A DNA stretch of 64,000 nucleotides from Marinihelvus fidelis (GCF_008725655.1 NZ_VYXP01000006.1:62001-126000), one strand, 5' to 3'. Counted from the stretch's first letter, positions 26,226 through 35,781 are shown. Numbers and translations: made by a program. Notes: generated by a model from the sequence alone, not told the origin.

Positions 26226-28007
26226 ATGATGGCCGGCTTCATGCGCGCAGCCGCGGCAGTGTATGCGCTGTTCATGGTGTCCATGACGGGCGCCGATGTG
26301 ACCGGAGACGACTGGGTGGCTCAGAGCGACGCCATCAGCCTGCGCGTTTTGCAGGGCTATGGCGAATTCATTCCCGAAGATATTTCCGCGGTCGGCCTGG
26401 AGCCGTTCGACGACGACATCATCGACCTGGGAAAGAAGCTGTTCGAGCGCCGCCAGGCCAGCATCACGGCCCTGCGCCAGTATGTTGAGTCGCAGCGCGA
26501 GGGTGTCGAGGACCCGCGCGTGTTGCAGGACCTGGACATCCTCGACGCCTCGCTGGCTGACGACCTGGAAACCTTCAGGGTCGAGCACGACGCGTTGCTG
26601 CCCTGGCATGACATCCCCGCGCTTCTGTTCGACAGCTTCCAGGGCCTGCTGGACCCGCGCAACGACCCGGCACGGCATGACGCGGCGCTGGTCCGGCTGG
26701 AAAAATACACCGGTGCGGCGGCGGGCTACGTTCCACTGGTGCAACTGGCGCGCGAGCGCACGGAAGAACGTTTCGACATCGCTGGGCTGGCCGGCCCCTA
26801 CCGCGGGGAAGTGCAGCGCGCACTGGACAACCTGCCGGCACAGGTGGATGGCATGCGCGAGCTGTTCGCCGCCTCGCAGCTGGTCGACTGGGAGCCGGAG
26901 TTTTCACAGCTGGAATCACAGCTGGCCAGCTGGGCCGACTGGACGCGCGAGGACGTGCTTCCACGGGCGCGGGCCGATCACCGGCTGCCTGCCGTCGTTT
27001 ACGCGAACAACCTGAAGGACTACGGCGTCCATGCATCGCCGGATCGACTGATTCGTACCGGCCAGTTCGCCTACCAGGAAATCCACTCGCAAATGCGTAC
27101 CGTTGCCCGCCGGATCGCGGCCCGGCGAGGCTGGGACGAGGCCGACCTGGCCACGGTCATCGCCCGGCTCAAGGAACGGCAGATCCCTCCGGACCGGGTG
27201 CTGGGCGTCTACCGCGAGCGCCTGGCGGCCATCGAAGCCATCATCCGCCGCGAGAACATCATCACCCTGCCCCAACGCCCCGCCGGCATTCGCCTGGCGA
27301 CGGACGCGGAGTCGGCCAATTCCCCTGCGCCGTTCATGAGCCCGCCGCAGCTGGTGGGCAACACAGGCCAGTACGGCGAGTTTGTACTGGTCACGCGGAA
27401 CCCGGCGTTAAAGGGGGCTGCTGCGCAGATGGACGACTGGAGCCACGACGGCATGACCTGGGCCGTCACCGTGCACGAGGCACGGCCGGGGCACGAGCTG
27501 CAGTTCGCCGCGCTTGTCGAGAACGGCACGTCACTGGCGCGCGCCCTGTTCGCCTTCAACAGCGCCAACGTCGAGGGCTGGGGGCTGTATGCCGAGGCCA
27601 TCATGCTGGAGTACCTGCCCGATGAAGGCCAGCTGTTCACGCTGCTGGCAAGGCTGCAGCGCGCCGCGCGCATGTTCCTGGACCCGATGATCAACCTGGG
27701 CCAACTGGACCCGGAACAGGCCGTCACCTTCATGATCGAGGAGGTGGGGCTGTCCGAGGCCATGGCCCGCTCCGAGGCCGACCGCTTCACCTTCCGTGCA
27801 CCGGGCCAGGCCACCAGCTATTTTTATGGCTACATGAACCTGATGCGCCTGCGTACGGAAACCGAGCTGGCGCTGGGCGACCGCTTCAACGCGCGCGCGT
27901 TTCACGATTTCGTCCTTTCCCAGGGGCTGCTGCCGCCGGAAGGGTTGCGCCGGGCCGTGAACGAGCGTTTCATTGCCTCCACCACGAACAGGACAAGCGA
28001 CAGTTAG
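26226..28007 (+). CDS. DUF885 family exported metallopeptidase-like protein
   Basis: The product is 593 residues with a short N-terminal hydrophobic signal (about 5-24). The zinc-peptidase-like motif HEARPGHELQF lies near residue 418, with a likely third ligand in NVEGWGLYAE about 35 residues later. DUF885 proteins are predicted gluzincin-type peptidases of unknown specificity. GGGGGAG lies 6 bases before the ATG. The next gene follows after 6 bp, so they may be co-transcribed. Confidence 0.87.
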   Translation: MMAGFMRAAAAVYALFMVSMTGADVTGDDWVAQSDAISLRVLQGYGEFIPEDISAVGLEPFDDDIIDLGKKLFERRQASITALRQYVESQREGVEDPRVLQDLDILDASLADDLETFRVEHDALLPWHDIPALLFDSFQGLLDPRNDPARHDAALVRLEKYTGAAAGYVPLVQLARERTEERFDIAGLAGPYRGEVQRALDNLPAQVDGMRELFAASQLVDWEPEFSQLESQLASWADWTREDVLPRARADHRLPAVVYANNLKDYGVHASPDRLIRTGQFAYQEIHSQMRTVARRIAARRGWDEADLATVIARLKERQIPPDRVLGVYRERLAAIEAIIRRENIITLPQRPAGIRLATDAESANSPAPFMSPPQLVGNTGQYGEFVLVTRNPALKGAAAQMDDWSHDGMTWAVTVHEARPGHELQFAALVENGTSLARALFAFNSANVEGWGLYAEAIMLEYLPDEGQLFTLLARLQRAARMFLDPMINLGQLDPEQAVTFMIEEVGLSEAMARSEADRFTFRAPGQATSYFYGYMNLMRLRTETELALGDRFNARAFHDFVLSQGLLPPEGLRRAVNERFIASTTNRTSDS

Positions 28008-28013
28008 GGACTC

Positions 28014-28571
28014 ATGGGTAATCGACTCTCAAAAATCTACACACGAACCGGCGATGCCGGCGACACCGGCCTGGGCGATGGCTCCCGGGTCGACAAGGAC
28101 AGCCCGCGCGTCGAGGCCTTCGGCACCGTGGACGAACTCAATTCAACGGTCGGGCTGCTGCTCGCCAGTGAACTGCCCGATGACGTGCGCACCACCCTGA
28201 CACGGCTGCAGCACGAGTTGTTCGACCTGGGCGGCGAGTTGTGCATGCCGGGCTACACGATGATTCCGGACGAGTACGTCGAGGCACTGGAGAACGATCT
28301 CGACCGGTTCAACGAGGATCTGCCGCCATTGAAGGACTTTATCCTGCCCGGTGGTTCGGAAGCCGCGGCGCGATGCCACCTGGCGCGGGTCACCTGCCGG
28401 CGGGCCGAGCGTCGCGTAGTGACGCTGGGCAAACTCGAGGACACCAACCCGGTCAGCGCCCGGTACCTGAACCGGCTGTCGGACCTGTTGTTTGTGCTGG
28501 CCCGGGTTTTGGCGCGTGCGGATGGCGGCTCGGAGGTGCTGTGGGTGCATGGGGACCGGCGGGACGGGTGA
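28014..28571 (+). CDS. PduO-type cob(I)yrinic acid a,c-diamide adenosyltransferase
   Basis: The product is 185 residues. The N-terminal ATP-binding segment IYTRTGDAGDTGLGDGSRVDKD and the VDELNS motif are diagnostic, as is CRRAERRVV in the helical bundle. It makes adenosylcobalamin from cobalamin and ATP. No other cobalamin gene is nearby. Its last residues and the TGA stop (28569-28571) lie in the first unit of heptad array C. Confidence 0.93.
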   Translation: MGNRLSKIYTRTGDAGDTGLGDGSRVDKDSPRVEAFGTVDELNSTVGLLLASELPDDVRTTLTRLQHELFDLGGELCMPGYTMIPDEYVEALENDLDRFNEDLPPLKDFILPGGSEAAARCHLARVTCRRAERRVVTLGKLEDTNPVSARYLNRLSDLLFVLARVLARADGGSEVLWVHGDRRDG

Positions 28572-28623
28572 CTGGTGACGCGTTACGCGTTACGCGTTAC
28601 GCGTTACGCGTTACGCGTGACAA
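28568..28623 (+). repeat. Heptad array C, mixed orientation, after the adenosyltransferase gene
   Basis: Units are GTGACTG (with the stop codon), GTGACGC, five of GTTACGC, and a final GTGACAA. GTTACGC is the reverse complement phase of the GTAACGC repeat, so most of this array is inverted relative to the upstream gene and has no stop codons on this strand. It ends 9 bp before the ribosome site of the peptidase gene. Confidence 0.88.
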
Positions 28624-28644
28624 GACAATACGGAGGAGGTGAGC

Positions 28645-30660
28645 GTGAAGCGGATTGTTGTTGGGTTGATTGGGGTGGTGGTGGCGCCGTTGGTGGGGGC
28701 CGAGGTGTTGAAGAACGTGGACATCTTCGAGATGGAGGTGGCCAGCGATCCGCGGATCTCGCCCAACGGCGAGCAGGTGGTGTACGTGCGGCGGTCGATG
28801 GACATCATGACCGACCGGCCCAATGGCGATCTCTGGATCATCGGCACCAACGGCCAGGGTCACCGGCCGATTCTTTCCGGGGCGGACAGCTACGGCAGCC
28901 CGCGCTGGTCTCCCGATGGTAGCCGGCTGGCGTATGTTTCCAGTGTCGAGGGCCGCGGGCCGCAGATTCACGTGCGCTGGATGGACACGGGCCAGACCGC
29001 GGTACTGAGCAATCTGCGCAACTCTCCATCATCACTCACCTGGTCTCCGGATGGCCGCCAGCTGGCCTTCACCCAGTTCGTGCCCGGCGAGAGCAAGGCG
29101 CTGGCCGCGCCGCCACCGAAACCGGAAGGCGCCGAATGGGCGCCGCCGGTGAAGGTCTTCGACACCCTGCCCTTCCAGGCCGATGGCCAGGGCTTCCTGG
29201 ACGTGGGCCGTGACCACGTGTTCGTCATTTCCGCCGAGGGCGGCACCCCCCGCCAGCTGACCAGTGGTGATTTCGACCACGGCGGCCGGTTGGCCTGGCA
29301 CCCGGACGGCAAGGCCATCATCGTTGCCGCGAACCGCCAGGACGACGCCGAGCACGACCCCATCGAGTCCGAGCTCTGGTCCATCGACCTGGCCAGCGGC
29401 GCCATGGCGGCGCTCACCGACCGCAACGGCCCGGACGCCGCTCCTGCCCTCTCACCGGACGGCAAGACGCTGGCCTGGCTGGGCTACGACGACAAGCTGA
29501 TGGGCTACGAGAACACGGCCGTGTACGTCATGTCCCTGGAGGACGGCGAGCCGCGCCGCATCAGCGGCGATTTCGACCGCAGCATCGATGACGTGCAGTG
29601 GGCCGGTAATTCCCGCTCGCTGCTGGTCCAGTACGACGACCACGGCCGCACCCACATCGCCAGTCTGTCAATGGACGGCGATATCGACTCCCTGGCCGAT
29701 GACGTGGGTGGCGCCATCCTGGGGCGTCCTTACACCAGCGGCAGCTTCACCGTGGCCCGTGACGGCAACTACGCCTACACTGCGGGCCGCCCAGACCGGC
29801 CCGCCGATGTCGGCGTCGGCCGGGGTAACCGCGAACCGCGCCGCATCACCGCGCTGAACGAGGACGCGCTGGGTCACAAGGAACTGGCGAAGATCGAGGA
29901 GATCAACTGGGCCTCGTCGGCCGACGGCCTGGATATCCAGGGCTGGGTCGCCTACCCGCCCGGTTTCGATGCCAGCAAGAAGTATCCGTTGATCCTGGAG
30001 ATCCATGGCGGCCCTCGCGCGGCCTATGGCCCGCAGTTCTCACCGGAGATCCAGCTGTTCGCCGCGGCCGGCTACGTGGTGCTGTACGCCAACCCGCGCG
30101 GCTCGACCAGTTACGGCTACGACTTCGTCAACGAGATTCACCACAATTATCCCAGCGCCGACTACGACGACCTGATGTCAGGCGTCGATGCCGTCATCGC
30201 GAAGGGCTTTATCGACGAGGACCAGCTGTTCGTCACCGGCGGCTCCGGCGGCGGACTGCTGACGGCGTGGATCGTCGGCAAGACCGACCGATTCGCCGCG
30301 GCCGTCAGCGCCAAACCGGTGATCAACTGGGTGAGCCACGTGCTGACCGCCGATTTCACCCACTTTTTCAGCCGCTACTGGTTCGAGAAGATGCCCTGGG
30401 AAGACCCGGAAACCTACTGGGCGCAGTCGCCGCTGTCGCTGGTAGGCAATGTCACCACGCCCACCGCCTTACTGACCGGCGAATCGGACGTTCGCACGCC
30501 GATGACCGAGTCCGAGCAGTTCTACCAGGCACTGAAGCTGAGGAAAGTCGACACGGCGCTGATCCGCGTACCAGAGGCGTACCACGGCATCGTCGCCCGA
30601 CCCTCGCACCTGATCGCGAAGGTGGACAACATCCTGGCCTGGTTCGAGCGCTACCGGTGA
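28645..30660 (+). CDS. S9-family (prolyl oligopeptidase type) serine peptidase
   Basis: The product is 671 residues from the GTG at 28645, which has a GGAGG site 8 bases upstream; another GTG lies at 28639. A signal peptide spans about 1-20. A WD40-like beta-propeller (about 30-400) precedes an alpha/beta hydrolase domain with Ser534 (GGSGGG), Asp615 (GESDVRTPM) and His647 (AYHG). It probably cleaves short peptides in the periplasm. The stop TGA falls within the first unit of the heptad array that follows. Confidence 0.92.
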   Translation: MKRIVVGLIGVVVAPLVGAEVLKNVDIFEMEVASDPRISPNGEQVVYVRRSMDIMTDRPNGDLWIIGTNGQGHRPILSGADSYGSPRWSPDGSRLAYVSSVEGRGPQIHVRWMDTGQTAVLSNLRNSPSSLTWSPDGRQLAFTQFVPGESKALAAPPPKPEGAEWAPPVKVFDTLPFQADGQGFLDVGRDHVFVISAEGGTPRQLTSGDFDHGGRLAWHPDGKAIIVAANRQDDAEHDPIESELWSIDLASGAMAALTDRNGPDAAPALSPDGKTLAWLGYDDKLMGYENTAVYVMSLEDGEPRRISGDFDRSIDDVQWAGNSRSLLVQYDDHGRTHIASLSMDGDIDSLADDVGGAILGRPYTSGSFTVARDGNYAYTAGRPDRPADVGVGRGNREPRRITALNEDALGHKELAKIEEINWASSADGLDIQGWVAYPPGFDASKKYPLILEIHGGPRAAYGPQFSPEIQLFAAAGYVVLYANPRGSTSYGYDFVNEIHHNYPSADYDDLMSGVDAVIAKGFIDEDQLFVTGGSGGGLLTAWIVGKTDRFAAAVSAKPVINWVSHVLTADFTHFFSRYWFEKMPWEDPETYWAQSPLSLVGNVTTPTALLTGESDVRTPMTESEQFYQALKLRKVDTALIRVPEAYHGIVARPSHLIAKVDNILAWFERYR

Positions 30661-30791
30661 GTGGGTGAGTAGTGAGTAGGGAGTAGTGAGTAGTAAAAAC
30701 CTCCTTCGAAGGAGCCCTTACTACTCACTACTCACCACTCACCACTCACCACTCACTACTCACTACTCACTACTCACTACTCACTACTCAC
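30657..30791. repeat. Heptad arrays D, convergent pair forming a large palindrome around a terminator hairpin
   Basis: From the peptidase stop, plus-strand units are GTGAGTG, two of GTGAGTA, GGGAGTA, GTGAGTA and a degenerate GTAAAAA. From the htpX end, minus-strand units (30791-30722) are five GTGAGTA, three GTGAGTG and two GTGAGTA. Both stop codons lie in repeat units. Between the arms is CTCCTTCGAAGGAG (30701-30714), which on the minus strand is followed by five T and can terminate htpX transcription. The two arms can pair over most of their length. Confidence 0.9.
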
Positions 30792-31662
30792 TCAAAGCGG
30801 CGATGCGCTCCGTGAGCGGGGGATGACTCATGAACAGGCGCTTGAAGCCCTGGCCAATGCTGCCGGAGATGCCGAAGGCAGCCATTTCGCCGGGCAGGTC
30901 CTTCGGCTCGCTGGTGCGTTGCAGTGCGCGAAGCGCGTCGGCCATGTTCTGGCGGCCGGCCAGGCTGGCGCCGCCCTCGTCGGCACGAAATTCACGACGT
31001 CGTGAGAACCACATGACAATCATGCTGGCCAGGATCGACAGCAGCAGCTGCGCGACGATGGTGACGATGAAATAGGCCGGGCCGTAGCCGCGCTCGACCT
31101 TGAACACCACGCGGTCGACCACGTGGCCGATCACCCTCGACAGGAAAATCACGAAGGTATTCACCACGCCCTGGAGCAGGCCCATGGTGACCATGTCGCC
31201 GTTGGCTACGTGGGCCACTTCGTGCCCCAGCACCGCCTCGACTTCATTCGGTTTCATGCTGCGCAGCAGTCCGGTGGATACCGCCACCAGCGAGTCGTTG
31301 CGGCGCATGCCGGTGGCGAAGGCGTTGGGCTGGTCGGAATTGAAGATGCCGACCTCCGGCATGCCGATACCCGCGGCTTCGGCCTGCTTGCGGACGGTGT
31401 CCACCAACCAGCGCTCGGTGGCGTTGGACGGCTCCTCGATGACATGCACGCCCATGCCGCGCTTGGCCATGAACTTGGACATGGCCAGGGAGATAAAGGA
31501 GCCGCTGAATCCGATAACGGCCGACATGACCAGCAGCGCGGTCAGGTTCAGGTCGACGCCGTTCTCAGCCAGCACCGATTCGATACCCAGCACGCGGAAC
31601 ACGATGCTGATCAGTACGAGCACCGCGGCGTTGGTCGCCAGGAACAACATGATTCGCATCAT
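30784..31662 (-). CDS. htpX: HtpX membrane zinc metalloprotease
   Basis: The product is 292 residues. Four membrane segments are expected, two at the N terminus and two around residues 160-220. The zinc motif [11 protein letters not shown] is near residue 145, with a third ligand in the EFRADEGGA segment. HtpX degrades misfolded inner-membrane proteins. A second ATG at 31659 is also possible. The final residues LSE and the TAG stop are encoded by heptad repeat units. Confidence 0.96.
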   Translation of the reverse strand: MMRIMLFLATNAAVLVLISIVFRVLGIESVLAENGVDLNLTALLVMSAVIGFSGSFISLAMSKFMAKRGMGVHVIEEPSNATERWLVDTVRKQAEAAGIGMPEVGIFNSDQPNAFATGMRRNDSLVAVSTGLLRSMKPNEVEAVLGHEVAHVANGDMVTMGLLQGVVNTFVIFLSRVIGHVVDRVVFKVERGYGPAYFIVTIVAQLLLSILASMIVMWFSRRREFRADEGGASLAGRQNMADALRALQRTSEPKDLPGEMAAFGISGSIGQGFKRLFMSHPPLTERIAALSE

Positions 31663-31721
31663 TTCAGTTCATCCATTCCAGCCGGCTGGCTGGTCAACAA
31701 AGTCACTGACATGAGATGGGG

Positions 31722-33026
31722 TCAAACCTGTGCGAGCACCACTCCCAGTTTCTCAGCCGCTCCTTCAAGCTGCGCCGCTTCGATGGTCAGCGGCGGGCTG
31801 AAGGCGATGGTATCACCGGTGATGCGGATCATCAGGCCGGCATCGAAGGCCGCCTGCAGCACGCGCATGCCGCGAGCGCCCGGGGCGCCATCGTCGGGGG
31901 CCATTTCCACGGCGCCCATCAGGCCGTAGTTGCGCACGTCAATGACGCCGGGCGCATCAGCCAGCGAATGCAGTGCGTCTTCGAACACCGGCGCCAGCTC
32001 GCGGGCGCGATCGAACAGGCCGTCCTCGGCGTAGACCTGCTGCGTGGCGCGGCAGGCGGCCACGGCCAGTGGATGGGCCGAGTAGGTGTAGCCGTGGAAC
32101 AACTCGATGGCGCTGCCCGGCCGCTCCATGAAGGCGTTGTAGATGTGGTCGGCAACGAACACGGCGCCCATCGGCACGGTGCCGCTGGTCAGCGCCTTGG
32201 CCGTGGTGATCATGTCCGGAACGACGTCGAACTCCTGCGCGGCGAATGGCGCACCCAGGCGGCCGAAGCCGGTGATGACCTCGTCGAAGATCAGCAGGAT
32301 ATCGTGACGGTCGCAGATCTCGCGCAGGCGCTTCAGGTAGCCCACCGGCGGCACCAGCACGCCGGCGGAGCCGGCGACGGGCTCGACAATCACCGCGGCG
32401 ATGTTGTCCGCGTGGTGCAGCGTGACCAGGCGCTCCAGCTCGTCGGCCAGGTAGGCGCCCTCGGCGGGCAGGCCACGCGAAAACGCGTTCTTTTCCGGCA
32501 GGTGCGTGTGCGGCAGGTGGTCGACGCCGGGAATCAGCGCGGTGGAGAACTGCATGCGGTTGTACGGAATACCGCCCACGGAAATTCCACCAAAGCCGAC
32601 ACCATGATAGCCGCGCTCACGGCCGATCAGGCGCGTCTTGGTGGCCTTGCCGCGCTCGCGCTGGTAGGCCAGCGCGATCTTCAGCGCCGTGTCCACCGAC
32701 TCCGAACCGGAGTTGGTGAAGAACACGTGATCCAGGCCGGCCGGCGTAACGCCGGTCAGTTGCTCCGCCAGTTCAAAGGCCGCCGTATGGGCGAAATTGA
32801 AATGCGGCGCATAGTCCAGCTCGGCCGCCTGCGACTGGATGGCTTCGACAATTTTTGGATGACCATGGCCAGCATTGCAGCACCACAGCCCGGCCACCAG
32901 GTCCAGGACCTTCTCACCACCCGGCTTGTAGTAATAAACGCCCTCGGCACGCTCGAGCAGCCTGGGCTGATTCCTGAACGTGCGGTTGCTGGTAAACGGC
33001 ATCCAAAACGAATCGAAGTTTTTCAT
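31722..33026 (-). CDS. Class III aminotransferase, probably omega-amino acid:pyruvate
   Basis: The product is 434 residues. The start WMPFTSNRTFRNQPRL and the segment GLWCCNAGHGHPKIVEAI resemble beta-alanine/omega-amino acid:pyruvate aminotransferases. PLP-site motifs are FTNSGSESVDTALK, IFDEVITGFGRLG and the lysine in TTAKALTSG. These enzymes pass an amino group from an omega-amino acid to pyruvate, giving alanine. Alanine dehydrogenase is encoded immediately upstream on the same strand, which would recycle alanine to pyruvate. Confidence 0.9.
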   Translation of the reverse strand: MKNFDSFWMPFTSNRTFRNQPRLLERAEGVYYYKPGGEKVLDLVAGLWCCNAGHGHPKIVEAIQSQAAELDYAPHFNFAHTAAFELAEQLTGVTPAGLDHVFFTNSGSESVDTALKIALAYQRERGKATKTRLIGRERGYHGVGFGGISVGGIPYNRMQFSTALIPGVDHLPHTHLPEKNAFSRGLPAEGAYLADELERLVTLHHADNIAAVIVEPVAGSAGVLVPPVGYLKRLREICDRHDILLIFDEVITGFGRLGAPFAAQEFDVVPDMITTAKALTSGTVPMGAVFVADHIYNAFMERPGSAIELFHGYTYSAHPLAVAACRATQQVYAEDGLFDRARELAPVFEDALHSLADAPGVIDVRNYGLMGAVEMAPDDGAPGARGMRVLQAAFDAGLMIRITGDTIAFSPPLTIEAAQLEGAAEKLGVVLAQV

Positions 33027-33053
33027 AGGCTATTTCTTATCCTTGTAAGTCAC

Positions 33054-33088
33054 CCGTCACCTGTCACGCGTTACGCGTTACGCGTCAC
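33054..33088 (-). repeat. Heptad array E, 5 units, after ald
   Basis: On the minus strand, beginning 3 bases after the ald stop, the units are GTGACGC, two of GTAACGC, GTGACAG and GTGACGG, followed by a degenerate GTGACTT. It fills most of the 65-bp ald-aminotransferase gap. Confidence 0.88.
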
Positions 33089-33091
33089 CGA

Positions 33092-34213
33092 TCATGCGGC
33101 CGTCAGGGCCTCGCGCGGATCGGTGTAGTCGTAACCAAGGTCGTGCGCCACTTCCTCGCAGGTCACCATGCCGCGGTAGACGTTCAGGCCGTTGAGCAGG
33201 TGCTCGTCGTCCAGCATGGCCACCTCGGCACCCTTGTCGGCCAGCGCGATCGCGTACGGCAGGGTCGCGTTGTTGAGCGCGAATGTTGAAGTACGCGGCA
33301 CGGCGCCGGGCATGTTGGCCACGCAGTAGTGCACGACGTCGTCGACCACGTAGGTGGGCTCAGCGTGGGTCGTGGCCTTCGAGGTCTCGAAGCAGCCGCC
33401 CTGGTCGATGGCGACATCGACCACGACGGAGCCCGGACGCATGGTCTTCAGGTGCTTGCGGGTGACCAGCTTGGGCGCCGCGGCGCCGGGGATCAGCACG
33501 CCGCCGATGACCAGGTCGGAGTTGACCACGTGCTTTTCAATGGCGTCGACACTGGAGTAGACGGTCTCGACCTGGCTGCCGAAAGTGGCATCCAGGAAGC
33601 GCAGCACCTCGGCGCTGCGGTCCAGGATCACCACGCGGGCGCCCATACCGACGGCCATCTGCGCGGCATTGAAGCCCACCGTGCCGCCACCAATGATCAG
33701 CACCTTGGCCGGCTGCACACCGGGCACGCCGCCCAGCAGCACACCGGAACCGCCCTTCGCCTTCTCCAGGCAGGCCGCACCGGCCTGGATGGACAGGCGG
33801 CCGGCGACCTCGGACATCGGCTGCAGCAGTGGCAGGCGACCCTTGGCGTCGGTGACGGTTTCATACGCGATACAGGTAGCGCCTGATTTCACCAGGTCGG
33901 CGGTCTGCTCCGGGTCCGGGGCCAGGTGCAGGTAGGTGTAGAGCACATGGTCGGGGCGCAGCATGGCGCGCTCCACGGCCTGGGGCTCCTTGACCTTGAC
34001 GATCATCTTCGCGGTTTCGAACACGGCCTCGGCGTTCGGCAGGATGGTCGCGCCGGCCTGCTCGTACTTGTCATCGCTCATGCCGATACCGGCGCCCGCA
34101 CCTGTCTCGACATACAGGTCGTGACCGCGTGCGGCCAGTTCGCGCACCGAGGCCGGCACCAGGCCGACGCGGTACTCGTGATTCTTGATCTCTTTTGGCA
34201 CACCAATCTTCAT
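33092..34213 (-). CDS. ald: Alanine dehydrogenase
   Basis: The product is 373 residues. The N-terminal [20 protein letters not shown], the lysine in IVKVKEP and the NAD-binding [20 protein letters not shown] are diagnostic. It catalyses reversible oxidative deamination of L-alanine to pyruvate. It is divergent from an Lrp-type regulator, a common arrangement for control of ald by alanine. It is followed by heptad array E and the aminotransferase gene. Confidence 0.96.
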   Translation of the reverse strand: MKIGVPKEIKNHEYRVGLVPASVRELAARGHDLYVETGAGAGIGMSDDKYEQAGATILPNAEAVFETAKMIVKVKEPQAVERAMLRPDHVLYTYLHLAPDPEQTADLVKSGATCIAYETVTDAKGRLPLLQPMSEVAGRLSIQAGAACLEKAKGGSGVLLGGVPGVQPAKVLIIGGGTVGFNAAQMAVGMGARVVILDRSAEVLRFLDATFGSQVETVYSSVDAIEKHVVNSDLVIGGVLIPGAAAPKLVTRKHLKTMRPGSVVVDVAIDQGGCFETSKATTHAEPTYVVDDVVHYCVANMPGAVPRTSTFALNNATLPYAIALADKGAEVAMLDDEHLLNGLNVYRGMVTCEEVAHDLGYDYTDPREALTAA

Positions 34214-34267
34214 AGCCGAACTCCGGTAAACTGATTCACCATGTTATCGCAAGGTATCTGGTGTTTT

Positions 34268-34298
34268 ATGCTGTTAATATGCTCTGAACAGCATTAAC
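34268..34298. promoter_or_regulatory. Nested inverted repeats between ald and the Lrp-type gene
   Basis: ATGCTGTT (34268-34275) pairs with AACAGCAT (34287-34294) across 11 bp, and GTTAAT (34273-34278) pairs with ATTAAC (34293-34298). The position in the divergent gap fits an operator for the Lrp-type regulator. No experimental support is available here. Confidence 0.5.
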
Positions 34299-34320
34299 AA
34301 CCACAGACCACCCGATAAAC

Positions 34321-34806
34321 ATGAGTCCATCGCAAAGACGCCCGCGACCACTGGATCGCACCGACAAACGCATCCTGGAAGTACTCCAGCGCGACGGCCG
34401 CATTTCCAACGTGGCCCTGGCCCGCGAGGTCAACCTGACGCCCACACCCTGCCTGGAGCGGGTCAAGCGACTGGAGCGCGACGGCTACATCCGCGGCTAC
34501 ACCGCGCTGCTGGACCCGGAACTGGTGGGCGCCGGCCTGCTGGTCTTCGCCGAGATCAACCTGACCCACACCGCGGGTGATGTCTTCAAGCAATTCCGCC
34601 GCGAGGCCCGGCAGCTGCCCGAAGTGCTCGACTGCCACCTGGTCTCCGGCAACTTCGACTACCTGATCAAGGCGCGCGTGCGCGACATGCAGGAGTACCG
34701 CGAGTTCCTGGGTGAAAAGATCCTGTCGCTGCCCGGCGTCAACGGCTCGCGCAGCTACGTGGTCATGGAGGAGGTCAAGGAGACCACGCGGCTGCCGCTA
34801 CGGTAG
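34321..34806 (+). CDS. Lrp/AsnC family regulator, probably of alanine metabolism
   Basis: The product is 161 residues. The N-terminal helix-turn-helix (LDRTDKRILEVLQRDGRISNVALAREV in pieces) and the C-terminal RAM domain with CHLVSGNFDYLIKARV are typical of global Lrp itself or a close paralogue. Divergence from ald suggests it activates alanine dehydrogenase in response to an amino acid. The effector is not determinable from sequence. Confidence 0.9.
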   Translation: MSPSQRRPRPLDRTDKRILEVLQRDGRISNVALAREVNLTPTPCLERVKRLERDGYIRGYTALLDPELVGAGLLVFAEINLTHTAGDVFKQFRREARQLPEVLDCHLVSGNFDYLIKARVRDMQEYREFLGEKILSLPGVNGSRSYVVMEEVKETTRLPLR

Positions 34807-34832
34807 CGGCGCGATTACGTTATCCTGCGGCC

Positions 34833-35759
34833 ATGTCCACGCTCGTCATCCATCACGACGACTGCCGGCGCCACGACCCCGGCCCGCGGCACCCGGAACA
34901 GGTGCGTCGAACCGCCGTGGTGCTGGAGGCGCTGGAAGCAGTCAACGGCATTGAGCGCCTGCCCGCGCCGCTGGTCACACCCGAACAGGCCGGCCGCGTA
35001 CATGGCCTGGAATTCCAGGACTGGCTGCAGTCGATGGAGCCGCAGGAAGGCCGTGCGGCTGTGGGCGAGGCCGACAACCTGGTCAACAGGGGTTCGATGG
35101 ATGCCTCGCGGCGTGGCTCCGGTGCCATGTGTTACGCCATCGACGAACTACTCGCCGGCCGCGCGGCCAATGCCTTCTGCGTCACGCGCCCACCCGGGCA
35201 CCACTCCGGCACCGATTTCGCGATGGGCTTTTGCCTGTTCAACCACGTCGCCATCGGCGCGCGTCATGCGCTCGCCTCGGGTGGCATCGAGCGCGTGGCC
35301 ATCGTCGACTTCGACGTCCACCACGGCAACGGCACCCAGCAGGTGTTCGAGGACGACCCCCGCGTGATGTTCGTGTCCAGCCACCAGATGCCGCTCTACC
35401 CCGGCAGTGGCCACCCCGAGGAGACCGGCGCCGGTAACATCATGAACCTGCCGCTGGCACCGGGCACCGGCGGCGACGCCTTCCGCGCGACCTGGTCACG
35501 CCTGGGCCTGCCGGCCATCGACGCCTTCGAGCCCGACCTGGTACTGGTCTCGGCCGGCTTCGACGCCCATTCCCGCGACCCGCTGGGCGCGCTGGAACTC
35601 GAAGACAATGATTACGACTGGATCACGCGGGAACTGCTGGCCATCGCGTCCCGGCATGCCGGCGGGCGGCTGGTTTCCATCCTGGAAGGTGGCTACGACC
35701 TGGAAGGCCTGGCATCGTCGGCCGCGGCGCACACGCGGGCATTGGTCACCGGTCGCTGA
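34833..35759 (+). CDS. Histone-deacetylase-superfamily protein
   Basis: The product is 308 residues. Zinc-site and catalytic motifs are present: RPPGHHSG (paired histidines), VDFDVHHGNGTQ (Asp and His zinc ligands) and SAGFDAHSRDP (Asp ligand). Bacterial members deacetylate proteins, acetylpolyamines or small molecules; the substrate here is unknown. It follows the Lrp-type gene by 26 bp. The promoter of tRNA-Gly lies in its last codons. Confidence 0.93.
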   Translation: MSTLVIHHDDCRRHDPGPRHPEQVRRTAVVLEALEAVNGIERLPAPLVTPEQAGRVHGLEFQDWLQSMEPQEGRAAVGEADNLVNRGSMDASRRGSGAMCYAIDELLAGRAANAFCVTRPPGHHSGTDFAMGFCLFNHVAIGARHALASGGIERVAIVDFDVHHGNGTQQVFEDDPRVMFVSSHQMPLYPGSGHPEETGAGNIMNLPLAPGTGGDAFRATWSRLGLPAIDAFEPDLVLVSAGFDAHSRDPLGALELEDNDYDWITRELLAIASRHAGGRLVSILEGGYDLEGLASSAAAHTRALVTGR

Positions 35760-35770
35760 AGCGTTAGAAT
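35742..35770 (+). promoter_or_regulatory. Sigma70 promoter of tRNA-Gly
   Basis: TTGGTC (35742-35747) and TAGAAT (35765-35770) are separated by 17 bp and end 11 bp before the tRNA. It overlaps the 3' end of the deacetylase gene. Confidence 0.65.
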
Positions 35771-35781
35771 TCCTGCCAGGC

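Noticed and set aside
28575-28922. Open frame starting in heptad array C with a repeated seven-residue peptide
   Set aside because: The peptide repeat is the heptad array read in frame, followed by a shadow of the S9 peptidase gene.
30657-30791. Possible CRISPR array
   Set aside because: Units are 7 bp with no spacers, and no cas gene is near.
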